DNA of 64,000 bases from positions 1,116,001 through 1,180,000 of the forward strand of contig NZ_CP152389.1 of assembly GCF_038806765.1 (NCBI RefSeq), in the 5' to 3' direction. Origin of the DNA: Mucilaginibacter sp. CSA2-8R (lineage in GTDB: Bacteria; Bacteroidota; Bacteroidia; Sphingobacteriales; Sphingobacteriaceae). The position numbers and the translations under genes are program-made. The notes under the pieces are model-generated. The model worked only from the letters and a program-made list of their open reading frames with translations. It had not been told where the DNA came from and did no database searches. Shown here piece by piece: positions 34,497-44,974 of this stretch; position 1 is the stretch's first letter; each line of letters opens with the position of its first letter.

Positions 34497-34787
34497 ATGG
34501 AAATCTTAAAAAAACCTTTACTTACTGAAAAAGTATCTCTGCTAACAGAGAAACTTAACCGTTACGCTTTTAAAGTTGATCCCAGAGCGAATAAAATTCA
34601 GATCAAATCAGCAGTAGAAGCTATGTACGGTGTTACTGTAACCGCAGTAAATACCATGAAATATGCCGGCAAATTGAAGAGCCGCTACACTAAGGCAGGA
34701 ACTGTAACCGGGAGGCCAGCTGCTTACAAGAAAGCGATCATCACTTTAAAGGACGGTGAAACAATTGATTTTTATAGCACAATCTAA
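34497..34787 (+). CDS. rplW: Ribosomal protein L23
   Basis: A 96-residue L23 at the exit tunnel, where signal recognition particle and trigger factor dock. The start ([17 protein letters not shown]) is conserved. It begins two bases after rplD. Confidence 0.97.
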   Translation: MEILKKPLLTEKVSLLTEKLNRYAFKVDPRANKIQIKSAVEAMYGVTVTAVNTMKYAGKLKSRYTKAGTVTGRPAAYKKAIITLKDGETIDFYSTI

Positions 34788-34795
34788 AAAGAGAC

Positions 34796-35620
34796 ATGGC
34801 AGTTAAAAGATTTAAACCGGTAACCCCGGGTACCCGTTTCCGGGTAGGCGCTGACTACTCTGATGTGACTACCAACGTTCCTGAAAAGTCATTGGTTGTA
34901 TCGCACAAAAAATCAGGCGGACGTAACAATACCGGTAAAATGACTATGCGTTATATCGGTGGCGGTCACAAAAAATCGTACCGTTTGATTGACTTCAAAC
35001 GTGACAAATTTGAGATCCCAGCAGTAGTTGCAACTATTGAATACGATCCAAATCGTTCAGCTCGTATTGCCCTGCTTAACTATGCAGACGGCGAGAAAAG
35101 ATATATGATTGCTCCTGAAGGCCTGACTGTAGGTCAGACTGTTCTTTCTGGTGCTGGTTCTCCTCCTGAAATAGGAAATACCTTACCATTAAAAAACATC
35201 CCTTTAGGTTCTATCATCCACAACATCGAACTTAATCCTGGCCAGGGCGGTACAATTGCCCGTTCGGCTGGTACATACGCTCAATTGTCGGCTCGTGATG
35301 GCAAATATGCTATCATTAAGTTACCTTCAGGCGAAACCCGTATGATTTTGTCTACTTGTTTAGCTACCATTGGTACAGTATCAAACGCTGAAAAAGCGAA
35401 TGAGGTATTAGGTAAAGCAGGTCGTAAGCGTTGGATCGGACGTCGTCCAAGAGTGCGTGGTGTAGCCATGAACCCTGTTGATCACCCTATGGGTGGTGGT
35501 GAAGGCCGTTCATCTGGTGGTCACCCACGTTCACGTAAAGGTTTATTAGCTAAAGGCTACAAAACCCGCGACAAAAAGAAAACATCTGATCGTTATATCA
35601 TAGAAAGAAGGAAGAAATAA
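34796..35620 (+). CDS. rplB: Ribosomal protein L2
   Basis: A 274-residue L2, needed for subunit joining. The C-terminal [18 protein letters not shown] with the conserved histidine is present. Its stop overlaps the rpsS start by one base (TAATG). Confidence 0.98.
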   Translation: MAVKRFKPVTPGTRFRVGADYSDVTTNVPEKSLVVSHKKSGGRNNTGKMTMRYIGGGHKKSYRLIDFKRDKFEIPAVVATIEYDPNRSARIALLNYADGEKRYMIAPEGLTVGQTVLSGAGSPPEIGNTLPLKNIPLGSIIHNIELNPGQGGTIARSAGTYAQLSARDGKYAIIKLPSGETRMILSTCLATIGTVSNAEKANEVLGKAGRKRWIGRRPRVRGVAMNPVDHPMGGGEGRSSGGHPRSRKGLLAKGYKTRDKKKTSDRYIIERRKK

Positions 35621-35886
35621 TGGCACGTTCGATTAAAAAAGGCCCTTATATTGATCATAACCTGGACAAAAAAGTACAGGTATTGAATGACTCAAGTAAG
35701 AAATCAGTTGTAAAAACATGGTCACGTCGTTCCATGATCTCTCCTGATTTTGTTGGTCATACATTTGCAGTACACAACGGTAATAAATTTATCCCTGTGT
35801 ATGTAACAGAAAACATGGTAGGTCATAAGCTGGGAGAGTTTGCACCAACCCGCACATTCCGTGGTCACGCAGAAAAGAAAAAATAA
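35620..35886 (+). CDS. rpsS: Ribosomal protein S19
   Basis: An 88-residue S19 of the 30S head. Conserved [10 protein letters not shown] at the start and [11 protein letters not shown] near the end. Coupled to rplB by a one-base overlap. Confidence 0.97.
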   Translation: MARSIKKGPYIDHNLDKKVQVLNDSSKKSVVKTWSRRSMISPDFVGHTFAVHNGNKFIPVYVTENMVGHKLGEFAPTRTFRGHAEKKK

Positions 35887-35892
35887 CAGGTA

Positions 35893-36321
35893 ATGGAAGC
35901 AACAACAAAAATTAAAAAGTCTGTAGCTATCAGACAGCGCAAAGAGCAAGAGAAAGCTCAGCAAGGAGGAGCTTCTGTTGCCAAGTTGCAAAACTGCCCT
36001 ACTTCGCCCCGTAAGATGCGTTTAGTGGTTGATTTGATTCGCGGTGAACAAGTGGAAAAAGCTCTGTATATCTTAAAGTATACCAATAAAGAAGCTGCTA
36101 TCCGTGTTGAAAAGTTATTACTCTCAGCCATTAAAAACTGGGAAGCTAAAAACGAAGGTAAACGCGTTGAAGACAGCGCATTATATGTAAAAGAAGTTTC
36201 AGTTGGTGGTGGCCGTCAATTAAAGCGTCTGCGTCCGGCTCCTCAAGGCCGCGGATACCGCATTCGTAAACGTTCAAACCACGTTACTTTAATTGTGGGT
36301 AGCAAAACCGAAATCAACTAA
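35893..36321 (+). CDS. rplV: Ribosomal protein L22
   Basis: A 142-residue L22. About 30 extra residues precede the conserved core that starts near [16 protein letters not shown]. The beta-hairpin [17 protein letters not shown] lines the exit tunnel. Six bases after rpsS. Confidence 0.97.
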   Translation: MEATTKIKKSVAIRQRKEQEKAQQGGASVAKLQNCPTSPRKMRLVVDLIRGEQVEKALYILKYTNKEAAIRVEKLLLSAIKNWEAKNEGKRVEDSALYVKEVSVGGGRQLKRLRPAPQGRGYRIRKRSNHVTLIVGSKTEIN

Positions 36322-36326
36322 ATACA

Positions 36327-37232
36327 ATGGGACAAAAAGCACATCCAATAGGTAACCGTTTAGGAATCATCAGAGGCTGGGATTCTAACTGGTTCGGTGG
36401 CAACAACTACTCCGATAAATTAGTTGAGGACGAAAAAATCCGCAAATACCTTTCAGTACGTATCGCCAAAGGCGGTGTGTCTAAAGTAGTAATCGAGCGT
36501 ACATTAAAACGCATCACTGTAACCATCCACACTGCCCGTCCGGGTATTGTAATTGGTAAAGGTGGTCAGGAAGTAGATAAAATTAAAGAAGAGCTTAAAA
36601 AGCTTACCAAAAAAGACGTTCAGATCAACATTTTTGAGATCAAACGTCCTGAATTGGATGCTCAATTAGTTGCTGAAAGCGTTGCTAAGCAATTAGAGGC
36701 TCGTATCTCTTTCCGTCGTGCCATGAAAACTACCATCGCATCAACCATGCGTATGGGAGCAGAAGGTATAAAAGTAATGACCTCAGGTCGTTTAGGTGGT
36801 GCTGAGATGGCACGTACCGAGCAATATAAAGAAGGAAGAATCCCTCTGCATACTTTCCGTGCTGACATTGATTATGCATTGGCTGAAGCTTTAACCACTT
36901 ATGGCAAAATCGGCGTAAAAGTTTGGATTTGCAAAGGTGAAGTTTACGGCAAACGCGATCTTTCTCCTAACATCGGTTCAACCAGCAGCTCAAGCGGCAG
37001 AGGCGGGCGTCCGGAAGGTGCTGCAGCATTTGGCAACGAGCGCGGTGGTAACGATCGCAGAGGTGGTGGCGACCGTCGTCAAGGTGGCGGTGGTGACCGT
37101 CGTCAAGGTGGCGGTAACGGCAACCAACGCGGTGGCGGTGGTCAAGGAGGCGGTAACCGTCCGGGTGGTCAAAACCGTCAAGGCGGTGGCAACCGTCCAG
37201 GTGGCCCAGGCCGTCCGGGAGGAAACAGATAA
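36327..37232 (+). CDS. rpsC: Ribosomal protein S3 with a Gly/Arg-rich tail
   Basis: A 301-residue S3. The KH domain contains [13 protein letters not shown]; the C-terminal S3 domain follows. From about residue 217 to the end, a low-complexity tail of G, R, Q, N and P in RRGGG, RRQGGG and NRPGG units is added, resembling eukaryotic RGG RNA-binding tails. The rest of the protein is normal. The tail is in frame and uses the same codons as the core, so it is not a frameshift product. Confidence 0.96.
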   Translation: MGQKAHPIGNRLGIIRGWDSNWFGGNNYSDKLVEDEKIRKYLSVRIAKGGVSKVVIERTLKRITVTIHTARPGIVIGKGGQEVDKIKEELKKLTKKDVQINIFEIKRPELDAQLVAESVAKQLEARISFRRAMKTTIASTMRMGAEGIKVMTSGRLGGAEMARTEQYKEGRIPLHTFRADIDYALAEALTTYGKIGVKVWICKGEVYGKRDLSPNIGSTSSSSGRGGRPEGAAAFGNERGGNDRRGGGDRRQGGGGDRRQGGGNGNQRGGGGQGGGNRPGGQNRQGGGNRPGGPGRPGGNR

Positions 37233-37280
37233 TTAATCAAAGTCGAGACAGACATCGTTTAGATATAAAAAGCTAATAAA

Positions 37281-37703
37281 ATGCTACAGCCAAAAAGAAC
37301 GAAGTTCAGAAAGATGCAAAAAGGCAGAATGAAAGGAGCCGCTACCCGCGGTGCTGAGCTTTCATTCGGATCTTTCGGTATAAAATCACTCGAGCCGGCC
37401 TGGATTACCAGCCGTCAAATCGAGGCTGCACGTATCGCTGTAACACGTTTTATGAAACGTGAAGGACAGGTTTGGATCAGGATTTTCCCTGACAAACCAG
37501 TAACTAAAAAACCAGCAGAGGTACGTATGGGTAAAGGTAAAGGTGCTCCTGAATACTGGGTTGCGGTAGTACGCCCAGGACGGATCATCTTTGAAGCAGA
37601 AGGTGTGCCATTAGAAGTTGCTAAAGAAGCACTTCGCCTGGCCGCTCAAAAGCTGCCCGTTCAAACCAAATTTATTGTACGTAGAGATTACGTAGAAGCA
37701 TAG
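37281..37703 (+). CDS. rplP: Ribosomal protein L16
   Basis: A 140-residue L16 near the A-site of the 50S subunit. Conserved [19 protein letters not shown] at the start and [19 protein letters not shown] in the middle. 48 bases after rpsC. Confidence 0.97.
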   Translation: MLQPKRTKFRKMQKGRMKGAATRGAELSFGSFGIKSLEPAWITSRQIEAARIAVTRFMKREGQVWIRIFPDKPVTKKPAEVRMGKGKGAPEYWVAVVRPGRIIFEAEGVPLEVAKEALRLAAQKLPVQTKFIVRRDYVEA

Positions 37704-37708
37704 TAAGA

Positions 37709-37756
37709 TTACAGGTTGTAAGTTGTGGGTTGCTTTAACAAGCTTACAACCTGTAA
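37709..37756. repeat. Hairpin repeat between rplP and rpmC
   Basis: A perfect 14-bp inverted repeat: TTACAGGTTGTAAG (37709-37722) with CTTACAACCTGTAA (37743-37756). No T run follows, so full termination inside the operon is unlikely. It looks like an inserted intergenic hairpin element; the rplP-rpmC gap (130 bases) is larger than its neighbours for this reason. Confidence 0.6.
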
Positions 37757-37833
37757 CCTGAAGGTATAATTTAAAATAGAAAGCGTGATGTAAGCATCCA
37801 ACTTACCTCTCACCTTGATGAAAATTCACAAAA

Positions 37834-38043
37834 ATGAAAAGCTCAGAAATATCAGCGCTGTCAACTGAAGAGTTAGTTGCAAGAATTAGCGAGGAGAAAA
37901 CTAATCTTACCAAACTGAAATTTGCTCATGCAGTTTCGGCTATTGAGAACCCTATCCGTATTAAAAATGTACGTAAGGAAGTTGCTCGTTTAAATACTGA
38001 ATTAACCAAGCGCAAAGCGGCGTCAGCTTCTGAACAGCAATAA
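37834..38043 (+). CDS. rpmC: Ribosomal protein L29
   Basis: A 69-residue helical L29 at the tunnel exit. Conserved pattern from [14 protein letters not shown] to [11 protein letters not shown]. Seventeen bases before rpsQ. Confidence 0.95.
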   Translation: MKSSEISALSTEELVARISEEKTNLTKLKFAHAVSAIENPIRIKNVRKEVARLNTELTKRKAASASEQQ

Positions 38044-38060
38044 TTAAAGCGTCGAAACAA

Positions 38061-38315
38061 ATGGAAAGAAATTTAAGAAAAACCCGTACCGGACTGGTAG
38101 TTAGCAATAAGATGGATAAATCCATCGTTGTTGCCGTAGAACGGAAAGTAAAACACCCTATCTATGGTAAGTTCGTAAACAAAACTGCCAAGTTCATGGC
38201 TCATGACGAAGCTAATACCTGTGGTATTGGTGATACCGTATTGATTATGGAAACCCGCCCGTTGAGCAAAAATAAAAACTGGAGATTAGTTCAAATTTTA
38301 GAGAGGGCTAAATAA
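38061..38315 (+). CDS. rpsQ: Ribosomal protein S17
   Basis: An 84-residue OB-fold S17. Conserved [19 protein letters not shown] and the [12 protein letters not shown] end. It nearly abuts rplN (one base). Confidence 0.97.
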   Translation: MERNLRKTRTGLVVSNKMDKSIVVAVERKVKHPIYGKFVNKTAKFMAHDEANTCGIGDTVLIMETRPLSKNKNWRLVQILERAK

Positions 38316-38316
38316 G

Positions 38317-38685
38317 ATGGTACAACAGGAATCGAGATTAACTGTAGCTGATAACAGCGGCGCTAAAGAAGTGTTGGTTATCCGCGTATTAGGCGGTACA
38401 GCAAAACGCTATGCCTCTGTTGGCGATAAAATTGTAGTAACTGTTAAAAGTGCTTTGCCATCCGGCAACGTAAAAAAAGGTACTGTATCTAAAGCCGTAG
38501 TTGTAAGAACTAAAAAGGAAATACGCCGCAAAGACGGTTCTTATATCCGTTTCGACGATAATGCTGCTGTTCTGTTAAACAACCAGGATGAGCCCAGAGG
38601 TACACGTATCTTCGGTCCGGTAGCAAGAGAGTTACGCGAGAAACAATTCATGAAAATTGTATCATTAGCACCGGAGGTATTGTAA
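38317..38685 (+). CDS. rplN: Ribosomal protein L14
   Basis: A 122-residue L14 of the subunit interface. Conserved start [18 protein letters not shown] and the [15 protein letters not shown] end. One base before rplX. Confidence 0.98.
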   Translation: MVQQESRLTVADNSGAKEVLVIRVLGGTAKRYASVGDKIVVTVKSALPSGNVKKGTVSKAVVVRTKKEIRRKDGSYIRFDDNAAVLLNNQDEPRGTRIFGPVARELREKQFMKIVSLAPEVL

Positions 38686-38686
38686 C

Positions 38687-39019
38687 ATGGAAAACAAAAA
38701 AGTAAAATTAAAGATCCGCAAAGGTGACTTGGTTAAGGTTATCGCCGGCGATTCAAAAGGTCAGCAAGGTAAAATTACCGAAATCATCATTGATAAAAAC
38801 CGTGCAGTGGTTGAAGGTGTGAACATGGTTTCAAAACACACTAAACCAAATGCAGCCAACCCTAATGGTGGCATTGTAAAAAAAGAAGCTGCTATTCATA
38901 TTTCTAACCTGGCATTGGTTGATCCAAAATCTGGAGAAACAACCCGCGTAGGTCGTAAAAAGAATGATGCAGGCAAATTGGTTAGAGTAGCAAAAAAATC
39001 AGGGGAGGAAATTAAATAA
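38687..39019 (+). CDS. rplX: Ribosomal protein L24
   Basis: A 110-residue L24 with a KOW motif ([18 protein letters not shown]). It helps start 50S assembly. Its stop overlaps the rplE start by one base. Confidence 0.97.
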   Translation: MENKKVKLKIRKGDLVKVIAGDSKGQQGKITEIIIDKNRAVVEGVNMVSKHTKPNAANPNGGIVKKEAAIHISNLALVDPKSGETTRVGRKKNDAGKLVRVAKKSGEEIK

Positions 39020-39585
39020 TGTCTTACGTTCCAAGATTAAAATCCAAATACAAAGACGAGATCCGCACCGCTCTGAAAGATAAATTTCAGTACAAAAGCG
39101 TAATGCAGGTTCCGAAGCTGGAAAAAATTGCAATCAATCAGGGTGTTGGCGCAGCTACTACCGACAAAAAACTTATCGATACTACTATTGCTGAGTTAGC
39201 AACCATCACTGGTCAAAAACCGGTAGCTTCAAAATCTAAGAAAGATATCTCTAACTTTAAATTACGTAAAGGTATGCCGGTAGGTGTACGTGTTACTTTA
39301 CGTGATAACAATATGTACGAGTTTTTAGATCGTTTGATTGCTGTTGCTCTTCCACGTATCCGTGACTTTAAAGGTATTAACGATAAAGGCTTTGATGGCA
39401 AAGGTAACTACACTTTAGGTATCACCGAGCAAATCATATTCCCGGAGATAAATATTGATAAAATCAATAAAATTCAGGGTATGGATATTACCTTTGTAAC
39501 TTCTGCATCAAACGACGTTGAGGCGTTAGAGTTGCTGAAACAATTTGGTTTACCATTTAAAAATCAAAATACTAACAATGGCTAA
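39019..39585 (+). CDS. rplE: Ribosomal protein L5
   Basis: A 188-residue L5, which holds 5S rRNA in the central protuberance. Conserved KIAINQGVG near residue 37 and [16 protein letters not shown]. Its end overlaps rpsN by eight bases. Confidence 0.97.
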   Translation: MSYVPRLKSKYKDEIRTALKDKFQYKSVMQVPKLEKIAINQGVGAATTDKKLIDTTIAELATITGQKPVASKSKKDISNFKLRKGMPVGVRVTLRDNNMYEFLDRLIAVALPRIRDFKGINDKGFDGKGNYTLGITEQIIFPEINIDKINKIQGMDITFVTSASNDVEALELLKQFGLPFKNQNTNNG

Positions 39586-39847
39586 AGAAGGTGTTAAAGC
39601 ACGTGAAGTAAAACGCGCTAAATTAGTGGCCCGGTATGCCGAGAAAAGAGCTGCCTTAAAAGCCTCTGGCGATTACGAAGCATTAGATAAATTACCTAAA
39701 GCTGCATCGCCTGTTAAATTGCACAACCGTTGCAAGCTTACTGGTCGTCCTCGCGGATATATGCGTCAGTTTGGTATTTCACGTGTTACATTCCGTGAAA
39801 TGGCTCTGGCCGGAAAAATCCCCGGAGTAAAAAAAGCAAGCTGGTAA
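39578..39847 (+). CDS. rpsN: Ribosomal protein S14, zinc-free form
   Basis: An 89-residue S14 from the ATG at 39578, which overlaps rplE by eight bases. It ends [21 protein letters not shown]. The long form lacks the CxxC pairs of zinc-binding S14, so it does not need zinc. Confidence 0.96.
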   Translation: MAKEGVKAREVKRAKLVARYAEKRAALKASGDYEALDKLPKAASPVKLHNRCKLTGRPRGYMRQFGISRVTFREMALAGKIPGVKKASW

Positions 39848-39868
39848 TACAGCATAACTGCAGGTATT

Positions 39869-39922
39869 AAATTGCCGGTTGCAGGTTGAGAATTAATTTC
39901 TTACCTTTGCGGCCGGCAATTT
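39869..39922 (+). promoter_or_regulatory. Internal promoter before rpsH inside an inverted repeat
   Basis: TTG (39879-39881), 20 bases, TACCTTTG (39902-39909) is a complete promoter. It is enclosed by AAATTGCCGG (39869-39878) and CCGGCAATTT (39913-39922), a perfect 10-bp inverted repeat. The gap between rpsN and rpsH (173 bases) is the largest in this part of the operon. Confidence 0.6.
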
Positions 39923-40020
39923 GCAAAAATACATACTTGTAATTGCTTTAAAATAATTTTTTAACCGATGGAAGGTCGTCGTTGTGAAAACGAAGGAAAC
40001 CGCCGTCATATATTTCAATA

Positions 40021-40419
40021 ATGAATACAGATCCAATCGCAGATTATCTTACCAGAGTAAGGAATGCTATTAAGGCCAACCAAAGGGTTGTTGAAATTCC
40101 TGCATCAAATCTGAAGAAGGAAATCACTAAGGTGCTTTTCGACAAAGGTTACATCGCAAACTACAAGTTTGAAGACAACGGTCCTCAAGGCAACATCAAA
40201 GTAGCTTTGAAATACCATGCTGTAACTAAAATTCCAGCTATCCGCACATTAACCCGTGTGAGTAAGCCAGGTTTGAGAAAATATGCAGGTGCAGACACTA
40301 TGCCGCGCGTATTAAATGGCTTGGGTATCGCTATTCTGTCAACTTCAAAAGGAGTCATGACTGATAAAGAAGCCCGTCAGCAAAACATCGGTGGCGAAGT
40401 TTTATGCTTTGTTTATTAA
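40021..40419 (+). CDS. rpsH: Ribosomal protein S8
   Basis: A 132-residue S8 of the 30S platform. Conserved DPIADYLTRVRNA start and STSKGVMTDKEARQ near the end. In E. coli S8 represses the spc operon; here an internal promoter lies just upstream. Confidence 0.97.
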   Translation: MNTDPIADYLTRVRNAIKANQRVVEIPASNLKKEITKVLFDKGYIANYKFEDNGPQGNIKVALKYHAVTKIPAIRTLTRVSKPGLRKYAGADTMPRVLNGLGIAILSTSKGVMTDKEARQQNIGGEVLCFVY

Positions 40420-40440
40420 TCGCAACGAGGAATTAAGAAA

Positions 40441-40998
40441 ATGTCAAGAGTAGGAAAAGCCCCAATTACTATCCCTTCAGGTGTAACTATTACTGTTAGC
40501 GATGCTAACGTAATTAAAGTTGCCGGTCCAAAAGGCCAGCTTGAACAAGCGATAGACAGTGATATCTCTGTATCACAAGAAGACGGTGTATTAACCGTAA
40601 CCCGTCCGACAGACCAAAAACGTCATAAGGCATTACACGGTTTGTACCGTGCGTTAATCAACAACATGGTTACAGGTGTAACAACAGGTTACAAACTGGA
40701 GCAAGAGTTGGTTGGTGTAGGTTACCGTGCCACTAACACAGGCAATACCTTAGATTTAGTGCTGGGTTATTCTCACCACTATGTATTTGAGTTGCCAAAA
40801 GAAATTAAAGTATCCACTACTGCTGAAAAAGGTAAAAACCCAACTATTATTCTGGAGTCAATCGACAAACAGTTAATCGGACAGGTTGCAGCCAAAATCC
40901 GCTCACTACGCGCTCCTGAGCCATACAAAGGTAAAGGTATCAAGTTTGTTGGCGAAGTGTTAAGAAGAAAAGCAGGTAAATCAGCATCTAAAAAATAA
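40441..40998 (+). CDS. rplF: Ribosomal protein L6
   Basis: A 185-residue L6 with two similar domains. Conserved [15 protein letters not shown] and the [11 protein letters not shown] motif near the end. 21 bases after rpsH. Confidence 0.97.
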   Translation: MSRVGKAPITIPSGVTITVSDANVIKVAGPKGQLEQAIDSDISVSQEDGVLTVTRPTDQKRHKALHGLYRALINNMVTGVTTGYKLEQELVGVGYRATNTGNTLDLVLGYSHHYVFELPKEIKVSTTAEKGKNPTIILESIDKQLIGQVAAKIRSLRAPEPYKGKGIKFVGEVLRRKAGKSASKK

Positions 40999-41003
40999 TC
41001 GTC

Positions 41004-41354
41004 ATGACAGGTAAATTATCAAGAAGAGACAAAATCAAAAAAGGAATCAGAAAGCGTCTTTCAGGTTCTGCAGAACGTCCGCGCTTGTCAGTGTTTAGAA
41101 GCAACAAAGGCATCTATGCACAGATTATTGACGATGTTGCCGGCAAAACACTGGTATCTGCTTCATCTTTATCAAAAGACTTCAGCTCTACCGGATCAAA
41201 AGGCGAACAATCAGTGGCTGTAGGCAAACTTATTGCTGAGAAAGCAATGGCTGCCGGTATCAACGCTGTTGTGTTTGATAGAAATGGATACTTGTACCAT
41301 GGCCGCGTTAAGCAACTGGCTGAAGGTGCACGTGAAGGTGGATTACAATTTTAA
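41004..41354 (+). CDS. rplR: Ribosomal protein L18
   Basis: A 116-residue 5S rRNA-binding L18. Conserved [20 protein letters not shown] and [23 protein letters not shown], split here only for length. Five bases after rplF. Confidence 0.97.
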   Translation: MTGKLSRRDKIKKGIRKRLSGSAERPRLSVFRSNKGIYAQIIDDVAGKTLVSASSLSKDFSSTGSKGEQSVAVGKLIAEKAMAAGINAVVFDRNGYLYHGRVKQLAEGAREGGLQF

Positions 41355-41366
41355 CCGTAACGAGTA

Positions 41367-41885
41367 ATGTCAACAATAAATATTAAAAGAGTAAAAACAA
41401 GCGAGATCGAATTAAAAGACCGCTTGGTAAGCATACAACGTGTTGCCAAAGTAACCAAAGGCGGCCGTACTTTCAGCTTCTCGGCCATTGTGGTTGTAGG
41501 TGATGAAAACGGAGTTGTAGGTTACGGTTTGGGTAAAGCAAAAGAGGTAACTGAAGCTATTGCTAAAGGTATCGATGATGCAAAGAAAAATTTGGTAAAA
41601 GTGCCTATCATCAATGGTACTGTACCTCATGAGCAAATTGGTAAGTTTTCTGGCGGTTTTGTTTTTATAAAACCTGCTGCAAACGGTACCGGTGTTATTG
41701 CCGGTGGTGCAATGCGTGCCGTATTAGAGTCGGCTGGTGTTCACAACGTATTAGCTAAATCTAAAGGCTCATCAAATCCGCACAACGTGGTTAAAGCCAC
41801 TGTATCTGCATTAGCTCAACTGCGCGATGCTTATACCGTAGCTCAGCACCGTGGCGTTAATTTAGGTAAAGTATTTAACGGATAA
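41367..41885 (+). CDS. rpsE: Ribosomal protein S5
   Basis: A 172-residue S5, important for decoding accuracy. It contains the double-strand RNA-binding-like start ([18 protein letters not shown]) and the [12 protein letters not shown] motif. Six bases before rpmD. Confidence 0.97.
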   Translation: MSTINIKRVKTSEIELKDRLVSIQRVAKVTKGGRTFSFSAIVVVGDENGVVGYGLGKAKEVTEAIAKGIDDAKKNLVKVPIINGTVPHEQIGKFSGGFVFIKPAANGTGVIAGGAMRAVLESAGVHNVLAKSKGSSNPHNVVKATVSALAQLRDAYTVAQHRGVNLGKVFNG

Positions 41886-41891
41886 TCAGTC

Positions 41892-42071
41892 ATGGCGAAA
41901 ATCAAAATAACACAGATTAAGAGCGTGATCGATAGAAGCGAGCGCCAGAAAAAAACCATCGAAGCTTTAGGTTTAAAGAAAATTAACCATAGCGTTGAAG
42001 TGGAAGCTAATCCTGCAATCATAGGCATGATTAGAAAAGTTAATCATTTGGTAGCAGTAGAAAACATTTAA
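41892..42071 (+). CDS. rpmD: Ribosomal protein L30
   Basis: A 59-residue L30: [16 protein letters not shown] at the start, then the [20 protein letters not shown] core and a [10 protein letters not shown] end, all typical. It fills the gap between rpsE and rplO with four to six bases on either side. Confidence 0.96.
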   Translation: MAKIKITQIKSVIDRSERQKKTIEALGLKKINHSVEVEANPAIIGMIRKVNHLVAVENI

Positions 42072-42075
42072 TGTT

Positions 42076-42522
42076 ATGAATTTAAGTAATCTTAAACCTG
42101 CAGAAGGTTCTACTAAAAATAGAAAAAGAATAGGCCGCGGTACAGGTTCTGGCCGTGGTGGTACGTCAACACGTGGTCACAAAGGTGCCGGTTCACGTTC
42201 AGGTACTTCAACCAAAGTTGGTTTTGAAGGCGGACAGATGCCATTGCAACGTCGTGTACCTAAGGTAGGATTTAAAAACCCTAACCGTGTTGAGTATAAC
42301 GGCATCAATCTGGATACTTTACAGCAATTAGCTGATACTTATTCAGTATCAACAATTAACTTTGATACCATGAAAGAACATGGTTTAGTGTCAAGGAACG
42401 ACTTAGTTAAAATTTTGGGTCGTGGTACACTGACTGCTAAATTAGATGTTCAGGCACATGCGTTTTCTGCAACTGCTCAACAAGCTATTGAAGCAGCCGG
42501 CGGTTCAATTGTTAAGCTGTAA
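42076..42522 (+). CDS. rplO: Ribosomal protein L15
   Basis: A 148-residue L15. The basic glycine-rich N-terminal arm (RGTGSGRGGTSTRGHKGAG) that threads into 23S rRNA is present. Followed by secY after six bases. Confidence 0.97.
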   Translation: MNLSNLKPAEGSTKNRKRIGRGTGSGRGGTSTRGHKGAGSRSGTSTKVGFEGGQMPLQRRVPKVGFKNPNRVEYNGINLDTLQQLADTYSVSTINFDTMKEHGLVSRNDLVKILGRGTLTAKLDVQAHAFSATAQQAIEAAGGSIVKL

Positions 42523-42528
42523 TTTTCA

Positions 42529-43887
42529 ATGAAGAATTTTTTCACCACATTATCCAATATTTGGAAAATTGAGGACTTAAGAGTGCGTATTATAAACACA
42601 CTCTTATTTCTTTTAATATACCGCGTAGGTGCTTATGTAACTTTACCTGGTGTTGATGCAAATGTTATAAGTAATCAGGGCGCTAAAGAAGGCCTGATGG
42701 GTTTATTAAATATGTTTGCAGGCGGTTCGTTCTCTCGCGCTTCTATATTTGCTTTGGGCGTTATGCCGTATATTTCTGCATCTATCGTAGTGCAGTTATT
42801 AGGTATTGCGGTTCCTTACTTTGCAAAGTTACAGAAGGAGGGGGAGAGCGGTCGCAGTAAAATCAACCAGTGGACACGTTATCTGACCATTGCTATTACT
42901 ATGGCTCAAGCTGTAGGCTACGTACGGTCGCAAATTACTCCTAACGCCATTAACCCGGCGTTAAGCTCTGGCTTATTTACTTTAAGTTCAATATTTGTTT
43001 TAACCGCAGGTACATTATTTGTGATGTGGCTGGGTGAAAAAATTACCGACAAAGGTATTGGCAACGGTATTTCGTTGATCATCATGGTGGGTATTATCGC
43101 TCAGTTGCCGGCCGCTATTATCGACGAGTTTAACTCACGGGTAAGCGGTACCAACGCAAGTGGCGGACCATTGGTATTTATTGTTGAGATGTTGGCGCTT
43201 GTAGGGGTAATCATGTTTACCATATTAGTGGTACAAGGCACACGTAAAATTGCTGTGCAATATGCTAAGCGTATTGTAGGTAACAAACAATACGGCGGTG
43301 TAAGGCAATATATCCCTTTAAAAGTGAATGCAGCTGGTGTAATGCCGATCATTTTTGCGCAAGCACTGATGTTTATTCCTGCAACCATTTCGTCGTTCTT
43401 TCCAAGCATTGCTGCTAACAGTGTGTTGATCTCATTGTCAAGCTACACGTCTTGGTTACATAATCTTGTGTTTGCTATATTGATTATTTTGTTTACGTAT
43501 TTCTATACGGCAATTACAGTTAATCCAAAGCAAATGTCAGACGATATGAAAAAGAATGGTGGGTTTATCCCAGGTGTTGCTCCTGGTAATGCTACGTCAG
43601 AATTTATCGACGCTGTTATATCTCGCATTACTTTGCCGGGTTCTATATTCTTAGCTATCATTGCTATTATCCCTGCATTAGCTAATATCTTCCATATAAA
43701 CAGTCAGTTTGCCCGTTTCTTTGGAGGTACATCATTGATTATTCTGGTAGGTGTTGTTTTAGACACACTGCAGCAGATTGAGAGTCATTTGTTAATGCGC
43801 CATTATGATGGCTTAATGAAAACTGGAAGAGTTAAAGGTCGCACAGCTGTACCTACAGCTGCAGGTACTGTTCCTCCGGCCATTTAA
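42529..43887 (+). CDS. secY: Protein translocase subunit SecY
   Basis: A 452-residue channel protein with ten predicted membrane spans. Conserved ALGVMPYISASI plug region and GTRKIAVQYAKR cytoplasmic loop, followed by GGVRQYIPLKVNAAGVMPI. It forms the Sec channel with SecE and SecG in the inner membrane. Last member of the spc group before map. Confidence 0.98.
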   Translation: MKNFFTTLSNIWKIEDLRVRIINTLLFLLIYRVGAYVTLPGVDANVISNQGAKEGLMGLLNMFAGGSFSRASIFALGVMPYISASIVVQLLGIAVPYFAKLQKEGESGRSKINQWTRYLTIAITMAQAVGYVRSQITPNAINPALSSGLFTLSSIFVLTAGTLFVMWLGEKITDKGIGNGISLIIMVGIIAQLPAAIIDEFNSRVSGTNASGGPLVFIVEMLALVGVIMFTILVVQGTRKIAVQYAKRIVGNKQYGGVRQYIPLKVNAAGVMPIIFAQALMFIPATISSFFPSIAANSVLISLSSYTSWLHNLVFAILIILFTYFYTAITVNPKQMSDDMKKNGGFIPGVAPGNATSEFIDAVISRITLPGSIFLAIIAIIPALANIFHINSQFARFFGGTSLIILVGVVLDTLQQIESHLLMRHYDGLMKTGRVKGRTAVPTAAGTVPPAI

Positions 43888-43894
43888 ATTTATA

Positions 43895-44680
43895 ATGTCT
43901 AAAATAGTATATAAGACAGCAGAGGAAATTGAACTGATACGTCAAAGCGCTCAATTAGTGTCGAAAACACTTGGCGAAGTTGCTAAGATAGTCAAACCTG
44001 GTGTCAAAACCATTGAATTAGACCGGTTAGCCGAAACCTTCATCCGTGACAACGGAGGGGTTCCGGCTTTCCTCAATTTTCACGGGTTCCCTTACTCGCT
44101 CTGTATCTCCGCTAACGACCAGGTAGTGCACGGTTTCCCTGGCGAGCATGTGCTCAAAGAGGGCGACTTGATTTCTGTGGACTGTGGTGTTGTTCTTAAT
44201 AACTTTTATGGCGACTCTGCTTACACATTTGCTATAGGCGAGGTAAGCAATGAGATTAGGTCGTTAATGCGTGTAACCCAAGAATGCCTGATTAAAGGGG
44301 TTGAGAAGGCTGTAACGGGTATGCGCGTTGGCGATATTGGATTTGCCGTTCAGCAACATGCGGAAGCACATGGCTATGGCGTAGTGAAAGAGTTGGTAGG
44401 ACATGGGGTTGGTACGAAGCTGCATGAGAAACCGGAAGTGCCTAACTACGGCAAACGCGGTTCGGGTGCTAAGTTAGAAGAAGGCATGGTGATTGCGATT
44501 GAGCCCATGATCAACGCTGGCAAAGCCGGCGTTAAATTTTGGAAAGATGGCTGGACGGTATCAACAGTGGACGGTAAGCCGTCTGCTCATTACGAACACA
44601 CCGTGGCGGTACGAAAAGGAGTGGCAGATGTCCTTTCAACATTTTCTTATGTTGAAGAAGTTTTAGCAAAAAATAATTAA
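43895..44680 (+). CDS. map: Methionine aminopeptidase, type I
   Basis: A 261-residue pita-bread enzyme. Metal ligands are recognisable: D in ISVDCG, D in YGDSAY, H in GHGVG, E in AIEPM and E in HYEHT. It removes the start methionine from new proteins. It directly follows secY; adk, which lies between them in many bacteria, is absent here. Confidence 0.97.
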   Translation: MSKIVYKTAEEIELIRQSAQLVSKTLGEVAKIVKPGVKTIELDRLAETFIRDNGGVPAFLNFHGFPYSLCISANDQVVHGFPGEHVLKEGDLISVDCGVVLNNFYGDSAYTFAIGEVSNEIRSLMRVTQECLIKGVEKAVTGMRVGDIGFAVQQHAEAHGYGVVKELVGHGVGTKLHEKPEVPNYGKRGSGAKLEEGMVIAIEPMINAGKAGVKFWKDGWTVSTVDGKPSAHYEHTVAVRKGVADVLSTFSYVEEVLAKNN

Positions 44681-44699
44681 ATATTACAAAAAATATTTA

Positions 44700-44707
44700 T
44701 ATTTTTG
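44700..44707 (+). promoter_or_regulatory. Possible internal promoter before infA
   Basis: TATTTTTG matches TAnnTTTG and lies 45 bases before the infA ATG in an AT-rich gap. No -33 TTG is visible. Confidence 0.4.
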
Positions 44708-44751
44708 CATCCCGAATTCAATCGGTATAATTTAGTAATAATCAGTAAAAT

Positions 44752-44970
44752 ATGGCCAAACAAGCCTCAATTGAACAAGACGGTACTATCAAGGAAGCAT
44801 TATCTAACGCGATGTTTAGAGTTGAACTGGAGAACGGTCATGAGATTATTGCACACATATCCGGTAAAATGCGTATGCACTACATCAAAATTTTGCCTGG
44901 CGATAGAGTGAAATTGGAGATGAGTCCGTATGATTTAACCAAAGGCAGAATAACCTACAGATATAAATAA
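44752..44970 (+). CDS. infA: Translation initiation factor IF-1
   Basis: A 72-residue OB-fold protein. Conserved [20 protein letters not shown] and the [12 protein letters not shown] end. It blocks the A-site during initiation. Four bases before rpmJ. Confidence 0.98.
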   Translation: MAKQASIEQDGTIKEALSNAMFRVELENGHEIIAHISGKMRMHYIKILPGDRVKLEMSPYDLTKGRITYRYK

Positions 44971-44974
44971 CAAC

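Noticed and set aside
36937..37236. Valine/alanine-rich frame over the end of rpsC
   Set aside because: It is an out-of-frame reading of the Gly/Arg repeat tail of S3.
37709..37756. Hairpin between rplP and rpmC as a transcription terminator
   Set aside because: No T run follows, and downstream essential genes have no promoter in the gap, so read-through is required.
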